Shown one piece after another: positions 46,401 to 57,284 of a DNA stretch of 64,000 bases (the stretch's first letter is position 1; every line of letters starts with the position of its first letter). The stretch lies in NCBI RefSeq assembly GCF_900585905.1, contig NZ_UTVH01000121.1:248001-312000 (forward strand), given 5' to 3'. A program made the translations under genes and the position numbers. This DNA is from Pseudomonas viridiflava. Lineage in GTDB: Bacteria; Pseudomonadota; Gammaproteobacteria; Pseudomonadales; Pseudomonadaceae. The notes under the pieces are model-generated. The model did no database searches and was not told where the DNA came from. It was given only the letters and a program-made list of their open reading frames with translations.

Positions 46401-48104
46401 TTACTGCGCCGTGCGGCTGACTTCGCGCACCGGTGTGCCACGCGCTGGTTTGTCGCCTGCCACGTAGTAATCGGCATTGCTGCGCGGCAGCGGGGCGCGG
46501 CCACGGATCTTGTCGGCGATTTTCTCGGCGATCATGATCGTCGGCGCGTTCAGGTTGCCGGTGGTGATCAGCGGCATGATCGAGGCATCTACCACACGCA
46601 GACTCTGCATCCCGTGCACACGACCCTGGCCATCGACCACGGCCATTTCATCGGTACCCATCTTGCACGAGCATGACGGGTGATAAGCCGTTTCGGCGTG
46701 TTCGCGGATGAACGTGTCGAGGTCTTCGTCCGACTGGGTTTCGATGCCCGGGCTGATTTCGCGACCACGGTACGGGTCCAGTGCCGGTTGCTGCATGATT
46801 TCCCGGGTCAGGCGGATGCCGTCGCGGAATTCCTGCCAGTCCTGCTCGCTGGACATGTAATTGAACAGGATGCTCGGGTAGTCGCGCGGGTTCTTCGACT
46901 TGACCTGGACCCGGCCGCGACTTGGCGAGCGCATCGAGCCGACGTGGGCCTGGAAACCATGCTCTTTCACCCCCTTGCTGCCGTTGTAGTTAATCGCCAC
47001 GGGCAGGAAGTGGTACTGAATATTCGGCCATTCGAAGTTTTCGCTGGAACGGATGAAACCGCCCGCTTCGAACTGATTGCTGGCACCGATACCGCTGCCC
47101 AGGAACATCCATTCGGCGCCAATGGCCGGCTGGTTCCACCACAGCAGCGACGGGTACAGCGAAACCGGCTGGGTGCAGGCGTACTGCAGGTACATCTCCA
47201 GGTGGTCCTGAAGGTTCTGGCCGACACCGGGCAGATCGTGAACCACCGGGATGTCCAGGGCGTTGAGCACCTCGGCGGGGCCGACGCCGGAGCGTTGCAG
47301 AATCTGCGGCGAAGCGATGGCGCCGCCACACAGCAGCACTTCCTTGCGAGCGCGGGCTTCGATCCGGGTGTCACTGTCGCCCACCAGATAAGCCACGCCG
47401 TTGGCACGCTTGCCGTCGAACAGAATGCGGTCGGTCAGGGCATGGGTGACGATGGTCAGGGTCGAGCGTTTCTTCGCTTCGTCCAGATAGCCACGCGCGG
47501 TGCTGGCGCGACGGCCATTGGGCGTCACGGTGCGGTCCATCGGGCCGAAACCTTCCTGCTGGTAACCGTTGAGGTCGTCAGTGCGCGGGTAACCGGCCTG
47601 CACCCCGGCTTCGACCATGGCGTTGAACAGCGGGTTGTTGCCCGCTTTCGGCGTGGTCACACTCACCGGGCCGTCGCCGCCGTGGTAGTTATTGGCGCCG
47701 ATGTCGCGGGTTTCAGCCTTGCGAAAGTAAGGCAAGCAGTCCAGGTAGCTCCAGTCTTCGAGCCCGGGGTTTTTCGCCCAGCCGTCATAGTCCATGGCAT
47801 TGCCGCGGATGTAGCACATGCCGTTGATCAGCGAAGAACCGCCCAGGCCCTTGCCGCGACCGCATTCCATGCGGCGGCCGTTCATGTAAGGCTCAGGCTC
47901 GGTCTCGTACGCCCAGTTGTAGCGACGACCCTGCAGCGGGAAGGCAAGGGCGGCAGGCATTTGCGTGCGGAAATCCAGACGATAGTCCGGGCCGCCAGCT
48001 TCCAGCAAGAGAACGCTGACGCCTGCGTCTTCGGTGAGACGGGCTGCCAGCGTGTTACCGGCTGAACCGGCCCCGATGATGATGTAATCGAATTCCTGGG
48101 ACAT
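46401..48104 (-). CDS. betA: Choline dehydrogenase BetA
   Basis: 567 residues of the GMC oxidoreductase family. FDYIIIGAGSAGNTLAARL is the FAD dinucleotide fold, GRGKGLGGSSLINGMCYIRG the GMC signature, and HPSCSCKMGTDEMAVVD the C-terminal catalytic region. It oxidises choline to betaine aldehyde at the membrane; BetB completes the path to glycine betaine. Last gene of the bet operon, with a palindromic repeat between it and betB. Confidence 0.97.
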   Translation of the reverse strand: MSQEFDYIIIGAGSAGNTLAARLTEDAGVSVLLLEAGGPDYRLDFRTQMPAALAFPLQGRRYNWAYETEPEPYMNGRRMECGRGKGLGGSSLINGMCYIRGNAMDYDGWAKNPGLEDWSYLDCLPYFRKAETRDIGANNYHGGDGPVSVTTPKAGNNPLFNAMVEAGVQAGYPRTDDLNGYQQEGFGPMDRTVTPNGRRASTARGYLDEAKKRSTLTIVTHALTDRILFDGKRANGVAYLVGDSDTRIEARARKEVLLCGGAIASPQILQRSGVGPAEVLNALDIPVVHDLPGVGQNLQDHLEMYLQYACTQPVSLYPSLLWWNQPAIGAEWMFLGSGIGASNQFEAGGFIRSSENFEWPNIQYHFLPVAINYNGSKGVKEHGFQAHVGSMRSPSRGRVQVKSKNPRDYPSILFNYMSSEQDWQEFRDGIRLTREIMQQPALDPYRGREISPGIETQSDEDLDTFIREHAETAYHPSCSCKMGTDEMAVVDGQGRVHGMQSLRVVDASIMPLITTGNLNAPTIMIAEKIADKIRGRAPLPRSNADYYVAGDKPARGTPVREVSRTAQ

Positions 48105-48144
48105 TTCTGTTCCCTCTAAAAAATGTTTGAAGTCACGCGATCTC

Positions 48145-48239
48145 TGTAGGAGCGACCGGGGTGACGATCCACCTTGTTCGCGAGGCGGTACATCTGTTTA
48201 CGCAGGACCATCGCCTCGCCAACAAGTGGGCTCCTACAG
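48145..48239. repeat. Palindromic repeat, family D, copy 4, inside the bet operon
   Basis: TGTAGGAGCGACCGGGGTGA on the left; CCTCGCCAACAAGTGGGCTCCTACAG on the right. The element lies in the 177-base betB-betA gap and could change relative betA expression. Confidence 0.85.
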
Positions 48240-48281
48240 GGCCTGGGGCGGCAGTTAAATTGCCGCCCGCCAAGTTGTCGG

Positions 48282-49754
<1,473 letters not shown>

Positions 49755-49865
49755 AAAGTCCTCGCAAATTCTGGGTGGTTGGCGATGACTGTCGTCATGC
49801 CGCGGGCCTGTGAGCCACGCGGTGAAACAGTCGTCTGCTGCGTGTTGCGCTGAATTTGAAACAAC

Positions 49866-50459
49866 TCAGCCAGATGCTTTCGCCAATTGGAAATCCATGT
49901 ATTCGTAGGCGATCTGCTGCGCCTGTTCAGTATCGAAAGCATCGCCGGACAACGCGCCGCGCAGCCATAAACCGTCGATCAACGCTGCCAGCCCACGGGC
50001 TGCGCTGCGCGCCTGCTCCAGTGGCAATACCCGGCGGAACTGGCAGCACAGGTTGGAATACAGACGGTGATCGTTGATCCGCTGCAACCTATGCAACGAC
50101 GGCTGGTGCATGCTGGTGGCCCAGAAGGCCAGCCAGGTTTTCATCGCCGGGCCGTTGACCTGACTGGCGTCGAAGTTGCCTTCGATGATCACCTGCAGAT
50201 GTGCCCTCGGGCTGTCATCGGTCAGCGCCTGGCGCCGTTCCCGGACATTGCTGATCAAAGCGTTCATCAGGTGCCGCATGGTGGCAGCGATCAGGCCGTT
50301 CTTGTCCTGAAAATAATGGCTGATGATGCCGTTGGACACGCCCGCCAGCCGGGCAATCAGCGCGATGCTGGCGTCGCCCATGCCTACCTGATCGACCGCG
50401 CTGAGCGTGGCCTGGATCAGTTGCTGGCGGCGAATGGGTTGCATACCGACCTTGGGCAT
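49866..50459 (-). CDS. betI: Choline-responsive TetR-family repressor BetI
   Basis: 197 residues. The N-terminal helix-turn-helix reads IALIARLAGVSNGIISHYFQDKNGLIAATMRHLM, the typical BetI form. It represses betIBA until choline is present (family knowledge). A palindromic operator lies 60-80 bases upstream of its start (50528-50541). Confidence 0.96.
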   Translation of the reverse strand: MPKVGMQPIRRQQLIQATLSAVDQVGMGDASIALIARLAGVSNGIISHYFQDKNGLIAATMRHLMNALISNVRERRQALTDDSPRAHLQVIIEGNFDASQVNGPAMKTWLAFWATSMHQPSLHRLQRINDHRLYSNLCCQFRRVLPLEQARSAARGLAALIDGLWLRGALSGDAFDTEQAQQIAYEYMDFQLAKASG

Positions 50460-50527
50460 TACTCAATCTCCTCGCTCGCCTGACAGGTGCTGTGCCGATG
50501 AAGGCTGCACCAGTCTAAAGATTTTTT

Positions 50528-50541
50528 ATTGAACGTTCAAT
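50528..50541. promoter_or_regulatory. Probable BetI operator upstream of betI
   Basis: ATTGAACGTTCAAT is a perfect 14-base palindrome in an AT-rich stretch 69-82 bases before the betI ATG, similar to operators reported for BetI. It probably mediates autorepression. Confidence 0.75.
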
Positions 50542-50596
50542 CAATAAAAAAGAGGCGTGTGCTTTAGAGAGCCTGGGGTGCTGATGTCAGTTGCAT

Positions 50597-50670
50597 GAGC
50601 GAACTTGTTCGCGAGGCGATAGATCAGGCGGCGCAGGTCAATCGTCTCGCCAACAAGTTGGCTCCTACAG
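50597..50670. repeat. Palindromic repeat, family D, copy 5
   Basis: GCGAACTTGTTCGCGAGGCG and, inverted, CGTCTCGCCAACAAGTTGGC with flanking CTCCTACAG. Lies between choV and betI. Confidence 0.82.
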
Positions 50671-50681
50671 GGCGATTGCGT

Positions 50682-51860
50682 TCACCCCAGGTTTTTACCC
50701 AGCAACGCGTGATACAGCTCACTGTCACCCAATATGCCCACCACCTGTGTGCCTTCCTGCAGCACCAGTTTGTTGCCAGTGTGATAACGGATCTGCAAGG
50801 CGTCGCGCATGCCGATGTTGGAATGCACCAGGGTCGGCTTGCGCGCAAGGCTTTCCACCGGCTGGCCGGGTGCCCAGTTTTGCAGGTCCAACTGAGCGCC
50901 GCCCTGACGCGCGCCTTTGATCGTGTTGCCGTCGGCCAGGTCCAGCCAGGAGTCGACGCTGGGGTCCAGGCACACCGAGCCGTTGAGCCGTGTGCAGTTG
51001 TCCAGCGTGCGCATCAGGCTGCGGCCGCACAGCACGTTGAGCGGGTTGGTGTGAGCAACGAAGGTGCGCACGTAGTCATCGGCCGGGTTGAGCACGATCT
51101 CTTCCGGCACGCTGTATTGCACGATACGGCCGTCCTTCATGATCGCGATTCGGCTACCCAGCTTGAGGGCTTCGTCGAGGTCGTGGCTGACGAAGACGAT
51201 GGTTTTGTTCAGCTTGCTCTGCAGGTCGAGCAGTTCATCCTGCAGGCCCTGACGGATCAGCGGATCGAGGGCGGAAAACGGCTCGTCCATCAGCAGAATG
51301 TCGGCGTCCATGGCCAGTGCCCGGGCCAGGCCGACACGCTGCTGCATGCCACCGGAGAGCTCGTCGGGCTTCTTGTTGCGCCACTGCGTCAGGCCCACCA
51401 ACTGGAGCTTTTCATCCACCAGCTTGCGCCGCTCCTTTTCCGGGCGCCCCTGCATTTCCAGGCCAAAGCTGATGTTTTCCCGCACCGTCAGCCAGGGCAT
51501 CAGGGCGAATTTCTGAAACACCATGGCGATACGCTTGGTGCGCATCAGTTTCAGTTCAGCGGGTGTGCAGTTGGCAATGTTGATCTGCGAGCCTTCATGC
51601 TCCACGTACAGCGCGCCACGGCTTACCGTGTTGAGGCCGTTGATGCAGCGAAGCAGGCTGGATTTGCCTGAACCGGAGAGCCCCATCAATACACAGATTT
51701 CGCCTTTTTCCACGGTCAGTGTGGCTTTTTCGACGCCCACGATCTGCCCGGTCTTCTTCAGGATCTGATCACGGGTCATGCCTTCATCAAGGAGCTTGAG
51801 CGCTTCGCGCGGGTCTTTGGAGAAGATGACGTCGACGTTATCGAACTTAATGATGCTCAT
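50682..51860 (-). CDS. choV: Choline/betaine ABC transporter ATPase ChoV (CbcV)
   Basis: 392 residues. Walker A GLSGSGKSSLLRC, signature LSGGMQQRVGLARALA, Walker B ILLMDEPFSALD, and a C-terminal CBS-like domain (~280-392) that may sense ionic strength. It powers uptake of quaternary amines with ChoW and ChoX; in P. syringae the Cbc system takes up choline, betaine and carnitine (established for the species). Overlaps choW stop by ATGA. Confidence 0.94.
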   Translation of the reverse strand: MSIIKFDNVDVIFSKDPREALKLLDEGMTRDQILKKTGQIVGVEKATLTVEKGEICVLMGLSGSGKSSLLRCINGLNTVSRGALYVEHEGSQINIANCTPAELKLMRTKRIAMVFQKFALMPWLTVRENISFGLEMQGRPEKERRKLVDEKLQLVGLTQWRNKKPDELSGGMQQRVGLARALAMDADILLMDEPFSALDPLIRQGLQDELLDLQSKLNKTIVFVSHDLDEALKLGSRIAIMKDGRIVQYSVPEEIVLNPADDYVRTFVAHTNPLNVLCGRSLMRTLDNCTRLNGSVCLDPSVDSWLDLADGNTIKGARQGGAQLDLQNWAPGQPVESLARKPTLVHSNIGMRDALQIRYHTGNKLVLQEGTQVVGILGDSELYHALLGKNLG

Positions 51861-52702
51861 GCGTCAGCCCTCACCTTGGCTTCGGGTTGTTTGCAGATCC
51901 GGTCGAGCATGATCGCCAGCAGCACGATGGCCAGACCGGCTTCGAAGCCTTGGGAAATGTCAGCGGTATTCAAAGCATTGACCACCGGTTTGCCGAGACC
52001 GTCGGCGCCGACCAGGGCAGCGATGACCACCATCGAGAGTGACAGCATGATGCACTGGGTGATACCGGCAGCGATGCTGGGCATGGCGTATGGCAGCTCG
52101 ATACGGGTCAGCAACTGGCGGCGCGAGGAGCCGAAGGCTTTGCCAGCGTCGAGCAGTTCCTGGGGCACGTCGCGGATGCCCAGATAGGTCAGCCGGATCG
52201 GCGCGGCGATGGCGAACACCACAGTGGAAATCAGGCCAGGCACCACGCCGAGGCCGAACAGTGTCAGGGTCGGGATCAGGTAAACGAACGTAGGCACGGT
52301 CTGCATCAAGTCCAGCACCGGGCGCATCACGGTGTAGAACATAGGTTTGTGCGCCGCGATGATTCCCAGCGGTACACCGATAACGACGCAGACCAGGGTG
52401 GCGAACAGCACTTGCGCGAGTGTTTCCAGGGTCTGATCCCAGTAGCCCAGGTTGAGGATCAGCAGAAACGAGACCACCACGAATGCGGTGAGGCCCCATT
52501 TGCGTTGAATGAAGTGAGCGAGCAGGGCAATCAGGCCGATCAGCACAAACGGGTTGAACCAGGTCAGCGCGAACGTCAGGCCATGGATCATGGTTTCCAG
52601 CGATGATGCGATGGCGTCAAAGGTGCTGGCGCCATGTTCGGTCAGCCAGTCGACGAACGCCGCGATGTATTCACCCAAGGGGATTTTATGATCTGTCAGC
52701 AT
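51857..52702 (-). CDS. choW: Choline/betaine ABC transporter permease ChoW (CbcW)
   Basis: 281 residues with about six membrane helices and the EAA loop (GIRDVPQELLDAGKAFGSSRRQLLTRIELPYAMPSIAAG). It pairs with ChoV. Its stop overlaps the choV start. A hairpin separates it from choX upstream. Confidence 0.93.
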   Translation of the reverse strand: MLTDHKIPLGEYIAAFVDWLTEHGASTFDAIASSLETMIHGLTFALTWFNPFVLIGLIALLAHFIQRKWGLTAFVVVSFLLILNLGYWDQTLETLAQVLFATLVCVVIGVPLGIIAAHKPMFYTVMRPVLDLMQTVPTFVYLIPTLTLFGLGVVPGLISTVVFAIAAPIRLTYLGIRDVPQELLDAGKAFGSSRRQLLTRIELPYAMPSIAAGITQCIMLSLSMVVIAALVGADGLGKPVVNALNTADISQGFEAGLAIVLLAIMLDRICKQPEAKVRADA

Positions 52703-52738
52703 GGTTTCGATTGTCCGCTTGAGGGGTAATTAAAGAGC

Positions 52739-52761
52739 AACAGGCGGGTGTGCCCGCCTGC
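52739..52761 (-). terminator. Hairpin between choX and choW
   Basis: AGGCGGG and CCCGCCT pair around a four-base loop, followed on the minus strand by a GTTGCTCTTTAATT stretch. It may partially stop transcription or protect the choX message, as binding protein is often made in excess. Confidence 0.6.
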
Positions 52762-52769
52762 CTGCCGGA

Positions 52770-53717
52770 TTACTTCGTCAGCTTGGCTTTTGCGGCCTCA
52801 AGCCCAGGTTTGCCATCGAAGGTGGTCACGCCCGCCAGCCAGGTGTCGAGCACCTGCGGGTTGGCCTTGAGCCAGGCCTTGGCGGCTGCGTCCGGCTTCT
52901 GCTTGTCGTCCAGCACCTTGCCCATCAGCGTGCTTTCCATCTCGAGGGTAAACGCCAGGTTTTTCAACAGTTGGCCGACGTTGCTGCATTCCTGCGCGTA
53001 GCCTTTGCGGGTATTGGTGTAGATGGTTGCCTGACCGAAATTGGGGCCGAAAAACTCATCGCCACCGGTCAGGTACTTCATTTTGAAGCGGGTGTTCATC
53101 GGGTGTGGTTCCCAGCCCAGGAACACCACTTCCTTGTTGCGCTTGCTGGCGCGATCGACCTGGGAAAGCATCCCCGCTTCGCTGGATTCTACGACCTTGA
53201 AGCCAGCGTCCTTGAGACCGAAGGCGTTCTTGTCGATCATGCTCTGGATCAGGCGATTGCCGTCGTTGCCGGGCTCGATGCCGTAGATCTTGCCGTCCAG
53301 TTGCTCTTTGAATTTGGCGATGTCGGCAAAATCCTTCAGGCCCTTGTCGTAGAGCGCCTGGGGCACGGCCAGGGTGTACTTGGCGTTCTCCAGATTGGCG
53401 CGGAGGGTGTCGACTGTTCCGGCTTCACGGTAGGGCTTGATGTCGTTTTCCATGGTCGGCATCCAGTTGCCCAGGAAGACATCCATGTTCTTGCCATCGG
53501 CCAGAGACTTGTAGGTCACCGGCACGGAAATCATCGTGGTCTTGGTCTTGTAGCCCAGCGATTCGAGGACGGCGCTGGTCACTGCAGTGGTGACTGTGAT
53601 GTCAGTCCAGCCGACGTCGGAGAAATTGACCGTCTTGCACTGCTCGGGCTCCGCAGCCTGTGACAGCATCGGCAAGCCCAGCGCAACAGCCAGTAGCAAC
53701 GATTGTGAGCGTTTCAT
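52770..53717 (-). CDS. choX: Choline/betaine-binding periplasmic protein ChoX (CbcX)
   Basis: 315 residues. Signal peptide (SQSLLLAVALGLPMLSQA) then VNFSDVGWTDITVTTAVTSAV, the family start with Trp/Tyr residues that form the aromatic cage for trimethylammonium groups. It delivers choline to ChoWV. The gene heads the cho operon; the ~1 kb upstream before gbdR likely holds its GbdR-controlled promoter (inference). Confidence 0.94.
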   Translation of the reverse strand: MKRSQSLLLAVALGLPMLSQAAEPEQCKTVNFSDVGWTDITVTTAVTSAVLESLGYKTKTTMISVPVTYKSLADGKNMDVFLGNWMPTMENDIKPYREAGTVDTLRANLENAKYTLAVPQALYDKGLKDFADIAKFKEQLDGKIYGIEPGNDGNRLIQSMIDKNAFGLKDAGFKVVESSEAGMLSQVDRASKRNKEVVFLGWEPHPMNTRFKMKYLTGGDEFFGPNFGQATIYTNTRKGYAQECSNVGQLLKNLAFTLEMESTLMGKVLDDKQKPDAAAKAWLKANPQVLDTWLAGVTTFDGKPGLEAAKAKLTK

Positions 53718-54726
53718 GAAGGGACTCCCTTGGGTATTTTTCTTCTCGTCACCAGCTTTGCGGGCTGGCGCGGTTAGTGTGTTTCAGGCTGTTATCGAAG
53801 CGTTCGGCCGGGCTCTTCACTGCGGTTGGCGATCAAGACGCCAACGATCATGTAGCAGCCCAATTCAAACGCCTACAGGGGGCGTCGTAACCAGTACACA
53901 CAGGGTCGCATCCAGTGTTGGTGACGTCGCATACAGGTTTTTTTCGTGTGGCAGGCCTGCTTTGCGGCGTGAAAGCGGCCAAAGGCGGCATAAGCCGTGA
54001 TGCCTGCTTCCAGTAAACACTGGCGACGCAGGTGGGGGGGGCATGTGTGTCATTGCGCGACGCCACAAACGCCGTAAAAGCCTGAAATGTGCGTACCCGG
54101 CGGATAACCGAAGCAGCGTAGCCGCTGCGGTAGCCCGGGCTTACGGCCCTTAAACACCCGCCACGGTGGTTTTGGAGGGCCATTTGGGAGTTATGTTCCC
54201 CGTCTCGCGGGTATTGGTGATCTCGTGGGACTGGGTTTGGCCGGGAGGCGTAATGATTGGCGCCGCAAATGTAGCGAATGTACTGGCCTCTTCCTGGCGA
54301 AAGCCGATCGCCGCCCGAGCGGTCTCGTGTCAATTCGCGTTGCCCGTTCGACTGCGCACTTATTGACCATGTGCTCAGTTGCCGCCACCTTATGGCGCAA
54401 CGCGACGGGATTGGCTTTTCAGCTCCGAATACCCGTGCGTTGAGTGACACTCCCTTGTCATCCCTCGCTCCGAGCCCGCACACAAGTGCTACCGAACTGC
54501 TCATCCGCCCTGCCTGCGCGGGCCGTAGCCGATGTCGACGTCGCGTATCGACAACCGCAGTCGTTGCCGACTAGACGTATCGCGACGTCGTTTTCAGGAG
54601 TTGTTGAATGTTCATTCATGTTTAGGCATGGCATTTGCGTTGTCCGTTTAAAGCCCTGCATCGCGCAGGGCAATAACAAGAGCCTGTGCCTGGGCCAACA
54701 ACCGGTTAGTGAGAGGAGATAGCGTG
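53718..54726. other. About 1 kb non-coding gap between choX and gbdR
   Basis: No credible gene on either strand. It contains the divergent promoters of choX and gbdR, an inverted repeat TGACA-N6-TGTCA at 54445-54460 and small hairpins near 54110-54135. No conserved riboswitch or sigma-54 site was recognised. Confidence 0.6.
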
Positions 54727-55830
54727 ATGACATCATTCAACGTCGGGGCCCAAACCCAGAATCATGCCCCCCAGTCCATCGGCTTTCTGCTGTTGGATAA
54801 CTTCACGCTGATCTCCCTGGCCTCAGCGGTCGAGCCCCTGCGCATGGCTAACCAGCTTTCCGGGCGCGAGCTGTACCGCTGGACCACGCTGAGTGCCGAT
54901 GGCGGCCAGGTCTGGGCCAGCGATGGCCTGCAGATCACTCCCGACGCGGCGATGCACAACGCCCCGACCCTGGGTACTGTGATTGTCTGCGGCGGCGTTG
55001 GCATCCAGCGCACCGTGACCCGTGAGCACGTGAGCTGGCTGCAAAGCCAGGCACGCCAGTCGCGTCGGCTGGGTGCGGTCTGCACCGGCAGCTGGGCACT
55101 GGCCTGCGCCGGTCTGCTGGATGGCTTCGATTGCAGCGTGCACTGGGAATGCCTGGCCTCGATGCAGGAGGCCTTCCCCCGCGTGGCCATGAGCACCCGC
55201 CTGTTCACCCTGGACCGCAACCGTTTCACCAGCTCGGGTGGCACCGCGCCGCTGGACATGATGCTGCACTTGATCAGTCGCGACCACGGGCGCGAGCTGT
55301 CGGCTGCGATCTCGGAGATGTTTGTCTACGAGCGCATCCGCAACGAGCAGGATCACCAGCGCGTGCCGCTCAAGCACATGCTGGGCACCAACCAGCCAAA
55401 ACTGCAGGAAATCGTCGCGTTGATGGAGGCCAACCTCGAAGAGCCCATCGATCTCGATGAACTGGCGGTCTACGTGGCTGTTTCCCGGCGCCAGCTGGAG
55501 CGTCTGTTCCAGAAATACCTGCACTGCTCGCCGTCGCGTTATTACCTGAAATTGCGACTGATCCGCGCGCGGCAACTGCTCAAACAGACGCCGATGTCGA
55601 TCATCGAAGTGGCGTCGGTCTGCGGCTTCGTCTCCACGCCGCACTTTTCCAAGTGCTATCGCGAGTACTTCGGCATTCCGCCGCGTGACGAGCGGGTCGG
55701 TTCCAATACCGCGCAGCAGGTGGCCATGTTGCCGATCCCGCAGACCATGGTCATGGCGCCGCTTTCCGGGCCGCTGTCGGCGTTGAGCCAGGCGCGTAAC
55801 GAGTCCACGTTCGCCAGCGTACGGCTGTAG
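54727..55830 (+). CDS. gbdR: GbdR, GATase-1/AraC-type activator of betaine catabolism
   Basis: 367 residues. An N-terminal GlxA/DJ-1-type domain (SIGFLLLDNFTLISLASAVEPLRMAN) and a C-terminal AraC helix-turn-helix pair (~230-335: LAVYVAVSRRQLERLFQKYL, IIEVASVCGFVSTPHFSKCYREYFG). GbdR binds glycine betaine/dimethylglycine and activates choline, carnitine and betaine genes in Pseudomonas (established). GGAGATAG precedes the ATG. Faces choX. Confidence 0.95.
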   Translation: MTSFNVGAQTQNHAPQSIGFLLLDNFTLISLASAVEPLRMANQLSGRELYRWTTLSADGGQVWASDGLQITPDAAMHNAPTLGTVIVCGGVGIQRTVTREHVSWLQSQARQSRRLGAVCTGSWALACAGLLDGFDCSVHWECLASMQEAFPRVAMSTRLFTLDRNRFTSSGGTAPLDMMLHLISRDHGRELSAAISEMFVYERIRNEQDHQRVPLKHMLGTNQPKLQEIVALMEANLEEPIDLDELAVYVAVSRRQLERLFQKYLHCSPSRYYLKLRLIRARQLLKQTPMSIIEVASVCGFVSTPHFSKCYREYFGIPPRDERVGSNTAQQVAMLPIPQTMVMAPLSGPLSALSQARNESTFASVRL

Positions 55831-55850
55831 CGCTGGCAGGTCGCGGGGGG

Positions 55851-56108
55851 CTATTGGTCAGGCCGGTACTGCGCCAGTGCAGGCAGTAGCCGCTGATCGA
55901 TGGCCTGGCGCACGGTCGGCAGAATCGTCGCGCTACCGGTGTACAGTTTTTCGACCAGGCGACGCAGTGCGTTCGCCCGGTCGTCGTCGAGGCCCTGGAT
56001 GGCAAGGCTGCACGCCTGCTCGACCGTCGCGCCGCCGGGAATGGCCCAGCCAATCCCTCTCAACTGGCTGATCAGGTCATCTTCGTCAATCAGGTCGGCA
56101 TGCATCAT
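55851..56108 (-). CDS. Small conserved hypothetical protein
   Basis: 85 residues (MMHADLIDEDDLISQLRG...). GGAG stands 8 bases before the ATG. Mostly helical, no signal peptide or known motif, so the function is unknown. Divergent from rlmJ, convergent with gbdR. Confidence 0.65.
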   Translation of the reverse strand: MMHADLIDEDDLISQLRGIGWAIPGGATVEQACSLAIQGLDDDRANALRRLVEKLYTGSATILPTVRQAIDQRLLPALAQYRPDQ

Positions 56109-56310
56109 CGCGAGCGCTCCAAGGGTATCAATACAAGCAGATTCTGCTGATGGACTCGTCAGGCAGCAACTGATGTTTGGCGGCATGTCCGGTATGCCTA
56201 TGAGCGGGTCGTTTTCGGACCCTGGCCGAGGCACCTTGAGCCGCGCAGTCTTCGCCGGAACACATCCCTCGTCGTGTTTTGCTAAACTGCGCAGCCTTCG
56301 AGGAGCTCTC

Positions 56311-57147
56311 ATGAATTACCGCCACGCCTTCCATGCCGGCAACCACGCCGATGTACTCAAACACCTGATCATGACGCGCCTGTTTGCCCTGATGGCACGC
56401 AAGGAGCAGCCGTTTGCCTATATCGACAGCCACGCCGGGCTGGGGCTTTACGACCTCAAGGGCGATCAGGCCAGCCGCACTGGCGAATACCTTGAAGGCG
56501 TTGCCCGCCTCTGGAATGCGCCTGACCTGCCTGCGCTGGCGGCAGACTACATGCAGGTGCTGCAGGACATGAACCCCGATGGCGAATTGCGCTATTACCC
56601 CGGCTCGCCGGAAATCGCCCGCCGTTCGACCCGCGCCAACGACCGCATCCTGCTCAACGAAAAGCACCCTGAAGACGGGCGCCTGCTGAAAGAAAACATG
56701 AAGGGCGACCGTCGTGTGGCGGTGCATCTGGGCGAAGGCTGGCACGTACCGCGCGCGTTGCTGCCGGTGTCTGAAAAGCGCGCCGTGCTGTTGATCGATC
56801 CGCCCTTCGAACAGCTGGATGAAATGAAGCGCTGCGCAGTGGCGCTGAAGGAGACCATTGGCCGCATGCGTCAGACCGTGGCGGCGATCTGGTACCCGAT
56901 CAAGGACCCGCGCCTGCTCAGACGCTTCTACCAGGACCTGGCCGAAACCGGCGCACCGAAGTTGCTGCGTGTCGAGCTGTATGTACACCCCCTCGATACA
57001 CCTGCCAGCCTCAACGGCTCAGGCCTGGCCATTGCCAACCCACCCTGGGGCCTGGAAGAAGAGCTGCGCGAGTTGATGCCTTATCTGGCCCAGACCCTGG
57101 GGCAGAGCAAGGGCGACTGGAAGATGGACTGGCTGATAGCGGAATAG
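56311..57147 (+). CDS. rlmJ: 23S rRNA (adenine2030-N6)-methyltransferase RlmJ
   Basis: 278 residues. MNYRHAFHAGNHADVLKHL is the invariant start; IDSHAGLGLYDL binds S-adenosylmethionine and LLIDPPFEQ is the catalytic DPPF motif. Methylates A2030 of 23S rRNA. AGGAG lies just before the ATG. Confidence 0.97.
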   Translation: MNYRHAFHAGNHADVLKHLIMTRLFALMARKEQPFAYIDSHAGLGLYDLKGDQASRTGEYLEGVARLWNAPDLPALAADYMQVLQDMNPDGELRYYPGSPEIARRSTRANDRILLNEKHPEDGRLLKENMKGDRRVAVHLGEGWHVPRALLPVSEKRAVLLIDPPFEQLDEMKRCAVALKETIGRMRQTVAAIWYPIKDPRLLRRFYQDLAETGAPKLLRVELYVHPLDTPASLNGSGLAIANPPWGLEEELRELMPYLAQTLGQSKGDWKMDWLIAE

Positions 57148-57178
57148 AGCGACACAGCGGCAGGGTGGGACAACCGGC

Positions 57179-57271
57179 GTGGGACCGGCTTCAGCCGGGA
57201 AGAGGCCAGTGTGAGCACTGATAATCTCAGGGTGTAACGTCCGACGCCTTCCCGGCTAAGCCGGTCCCACG
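57179..57271. repeat. REP doublet, family C
   Basis: CGTGGGACCGGCTTCAGCCG and its inverse CGGCTAAGCCGGTCCCACG form a REP pair between rlmJ and msrA. Confidence 0.8.
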
Positions 57272-57284
57272 GGATCGACAGGCT

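Noticed and set aside
46680..48065. Plus-strand open frame across betA
   Set aside because: Antisense shadow of betA.
53848..54504. 218-codon minus-strand open frame in the choX-gbdR gap
   Set aside because: No ribosome binding site, odd composition and no recognised motif.
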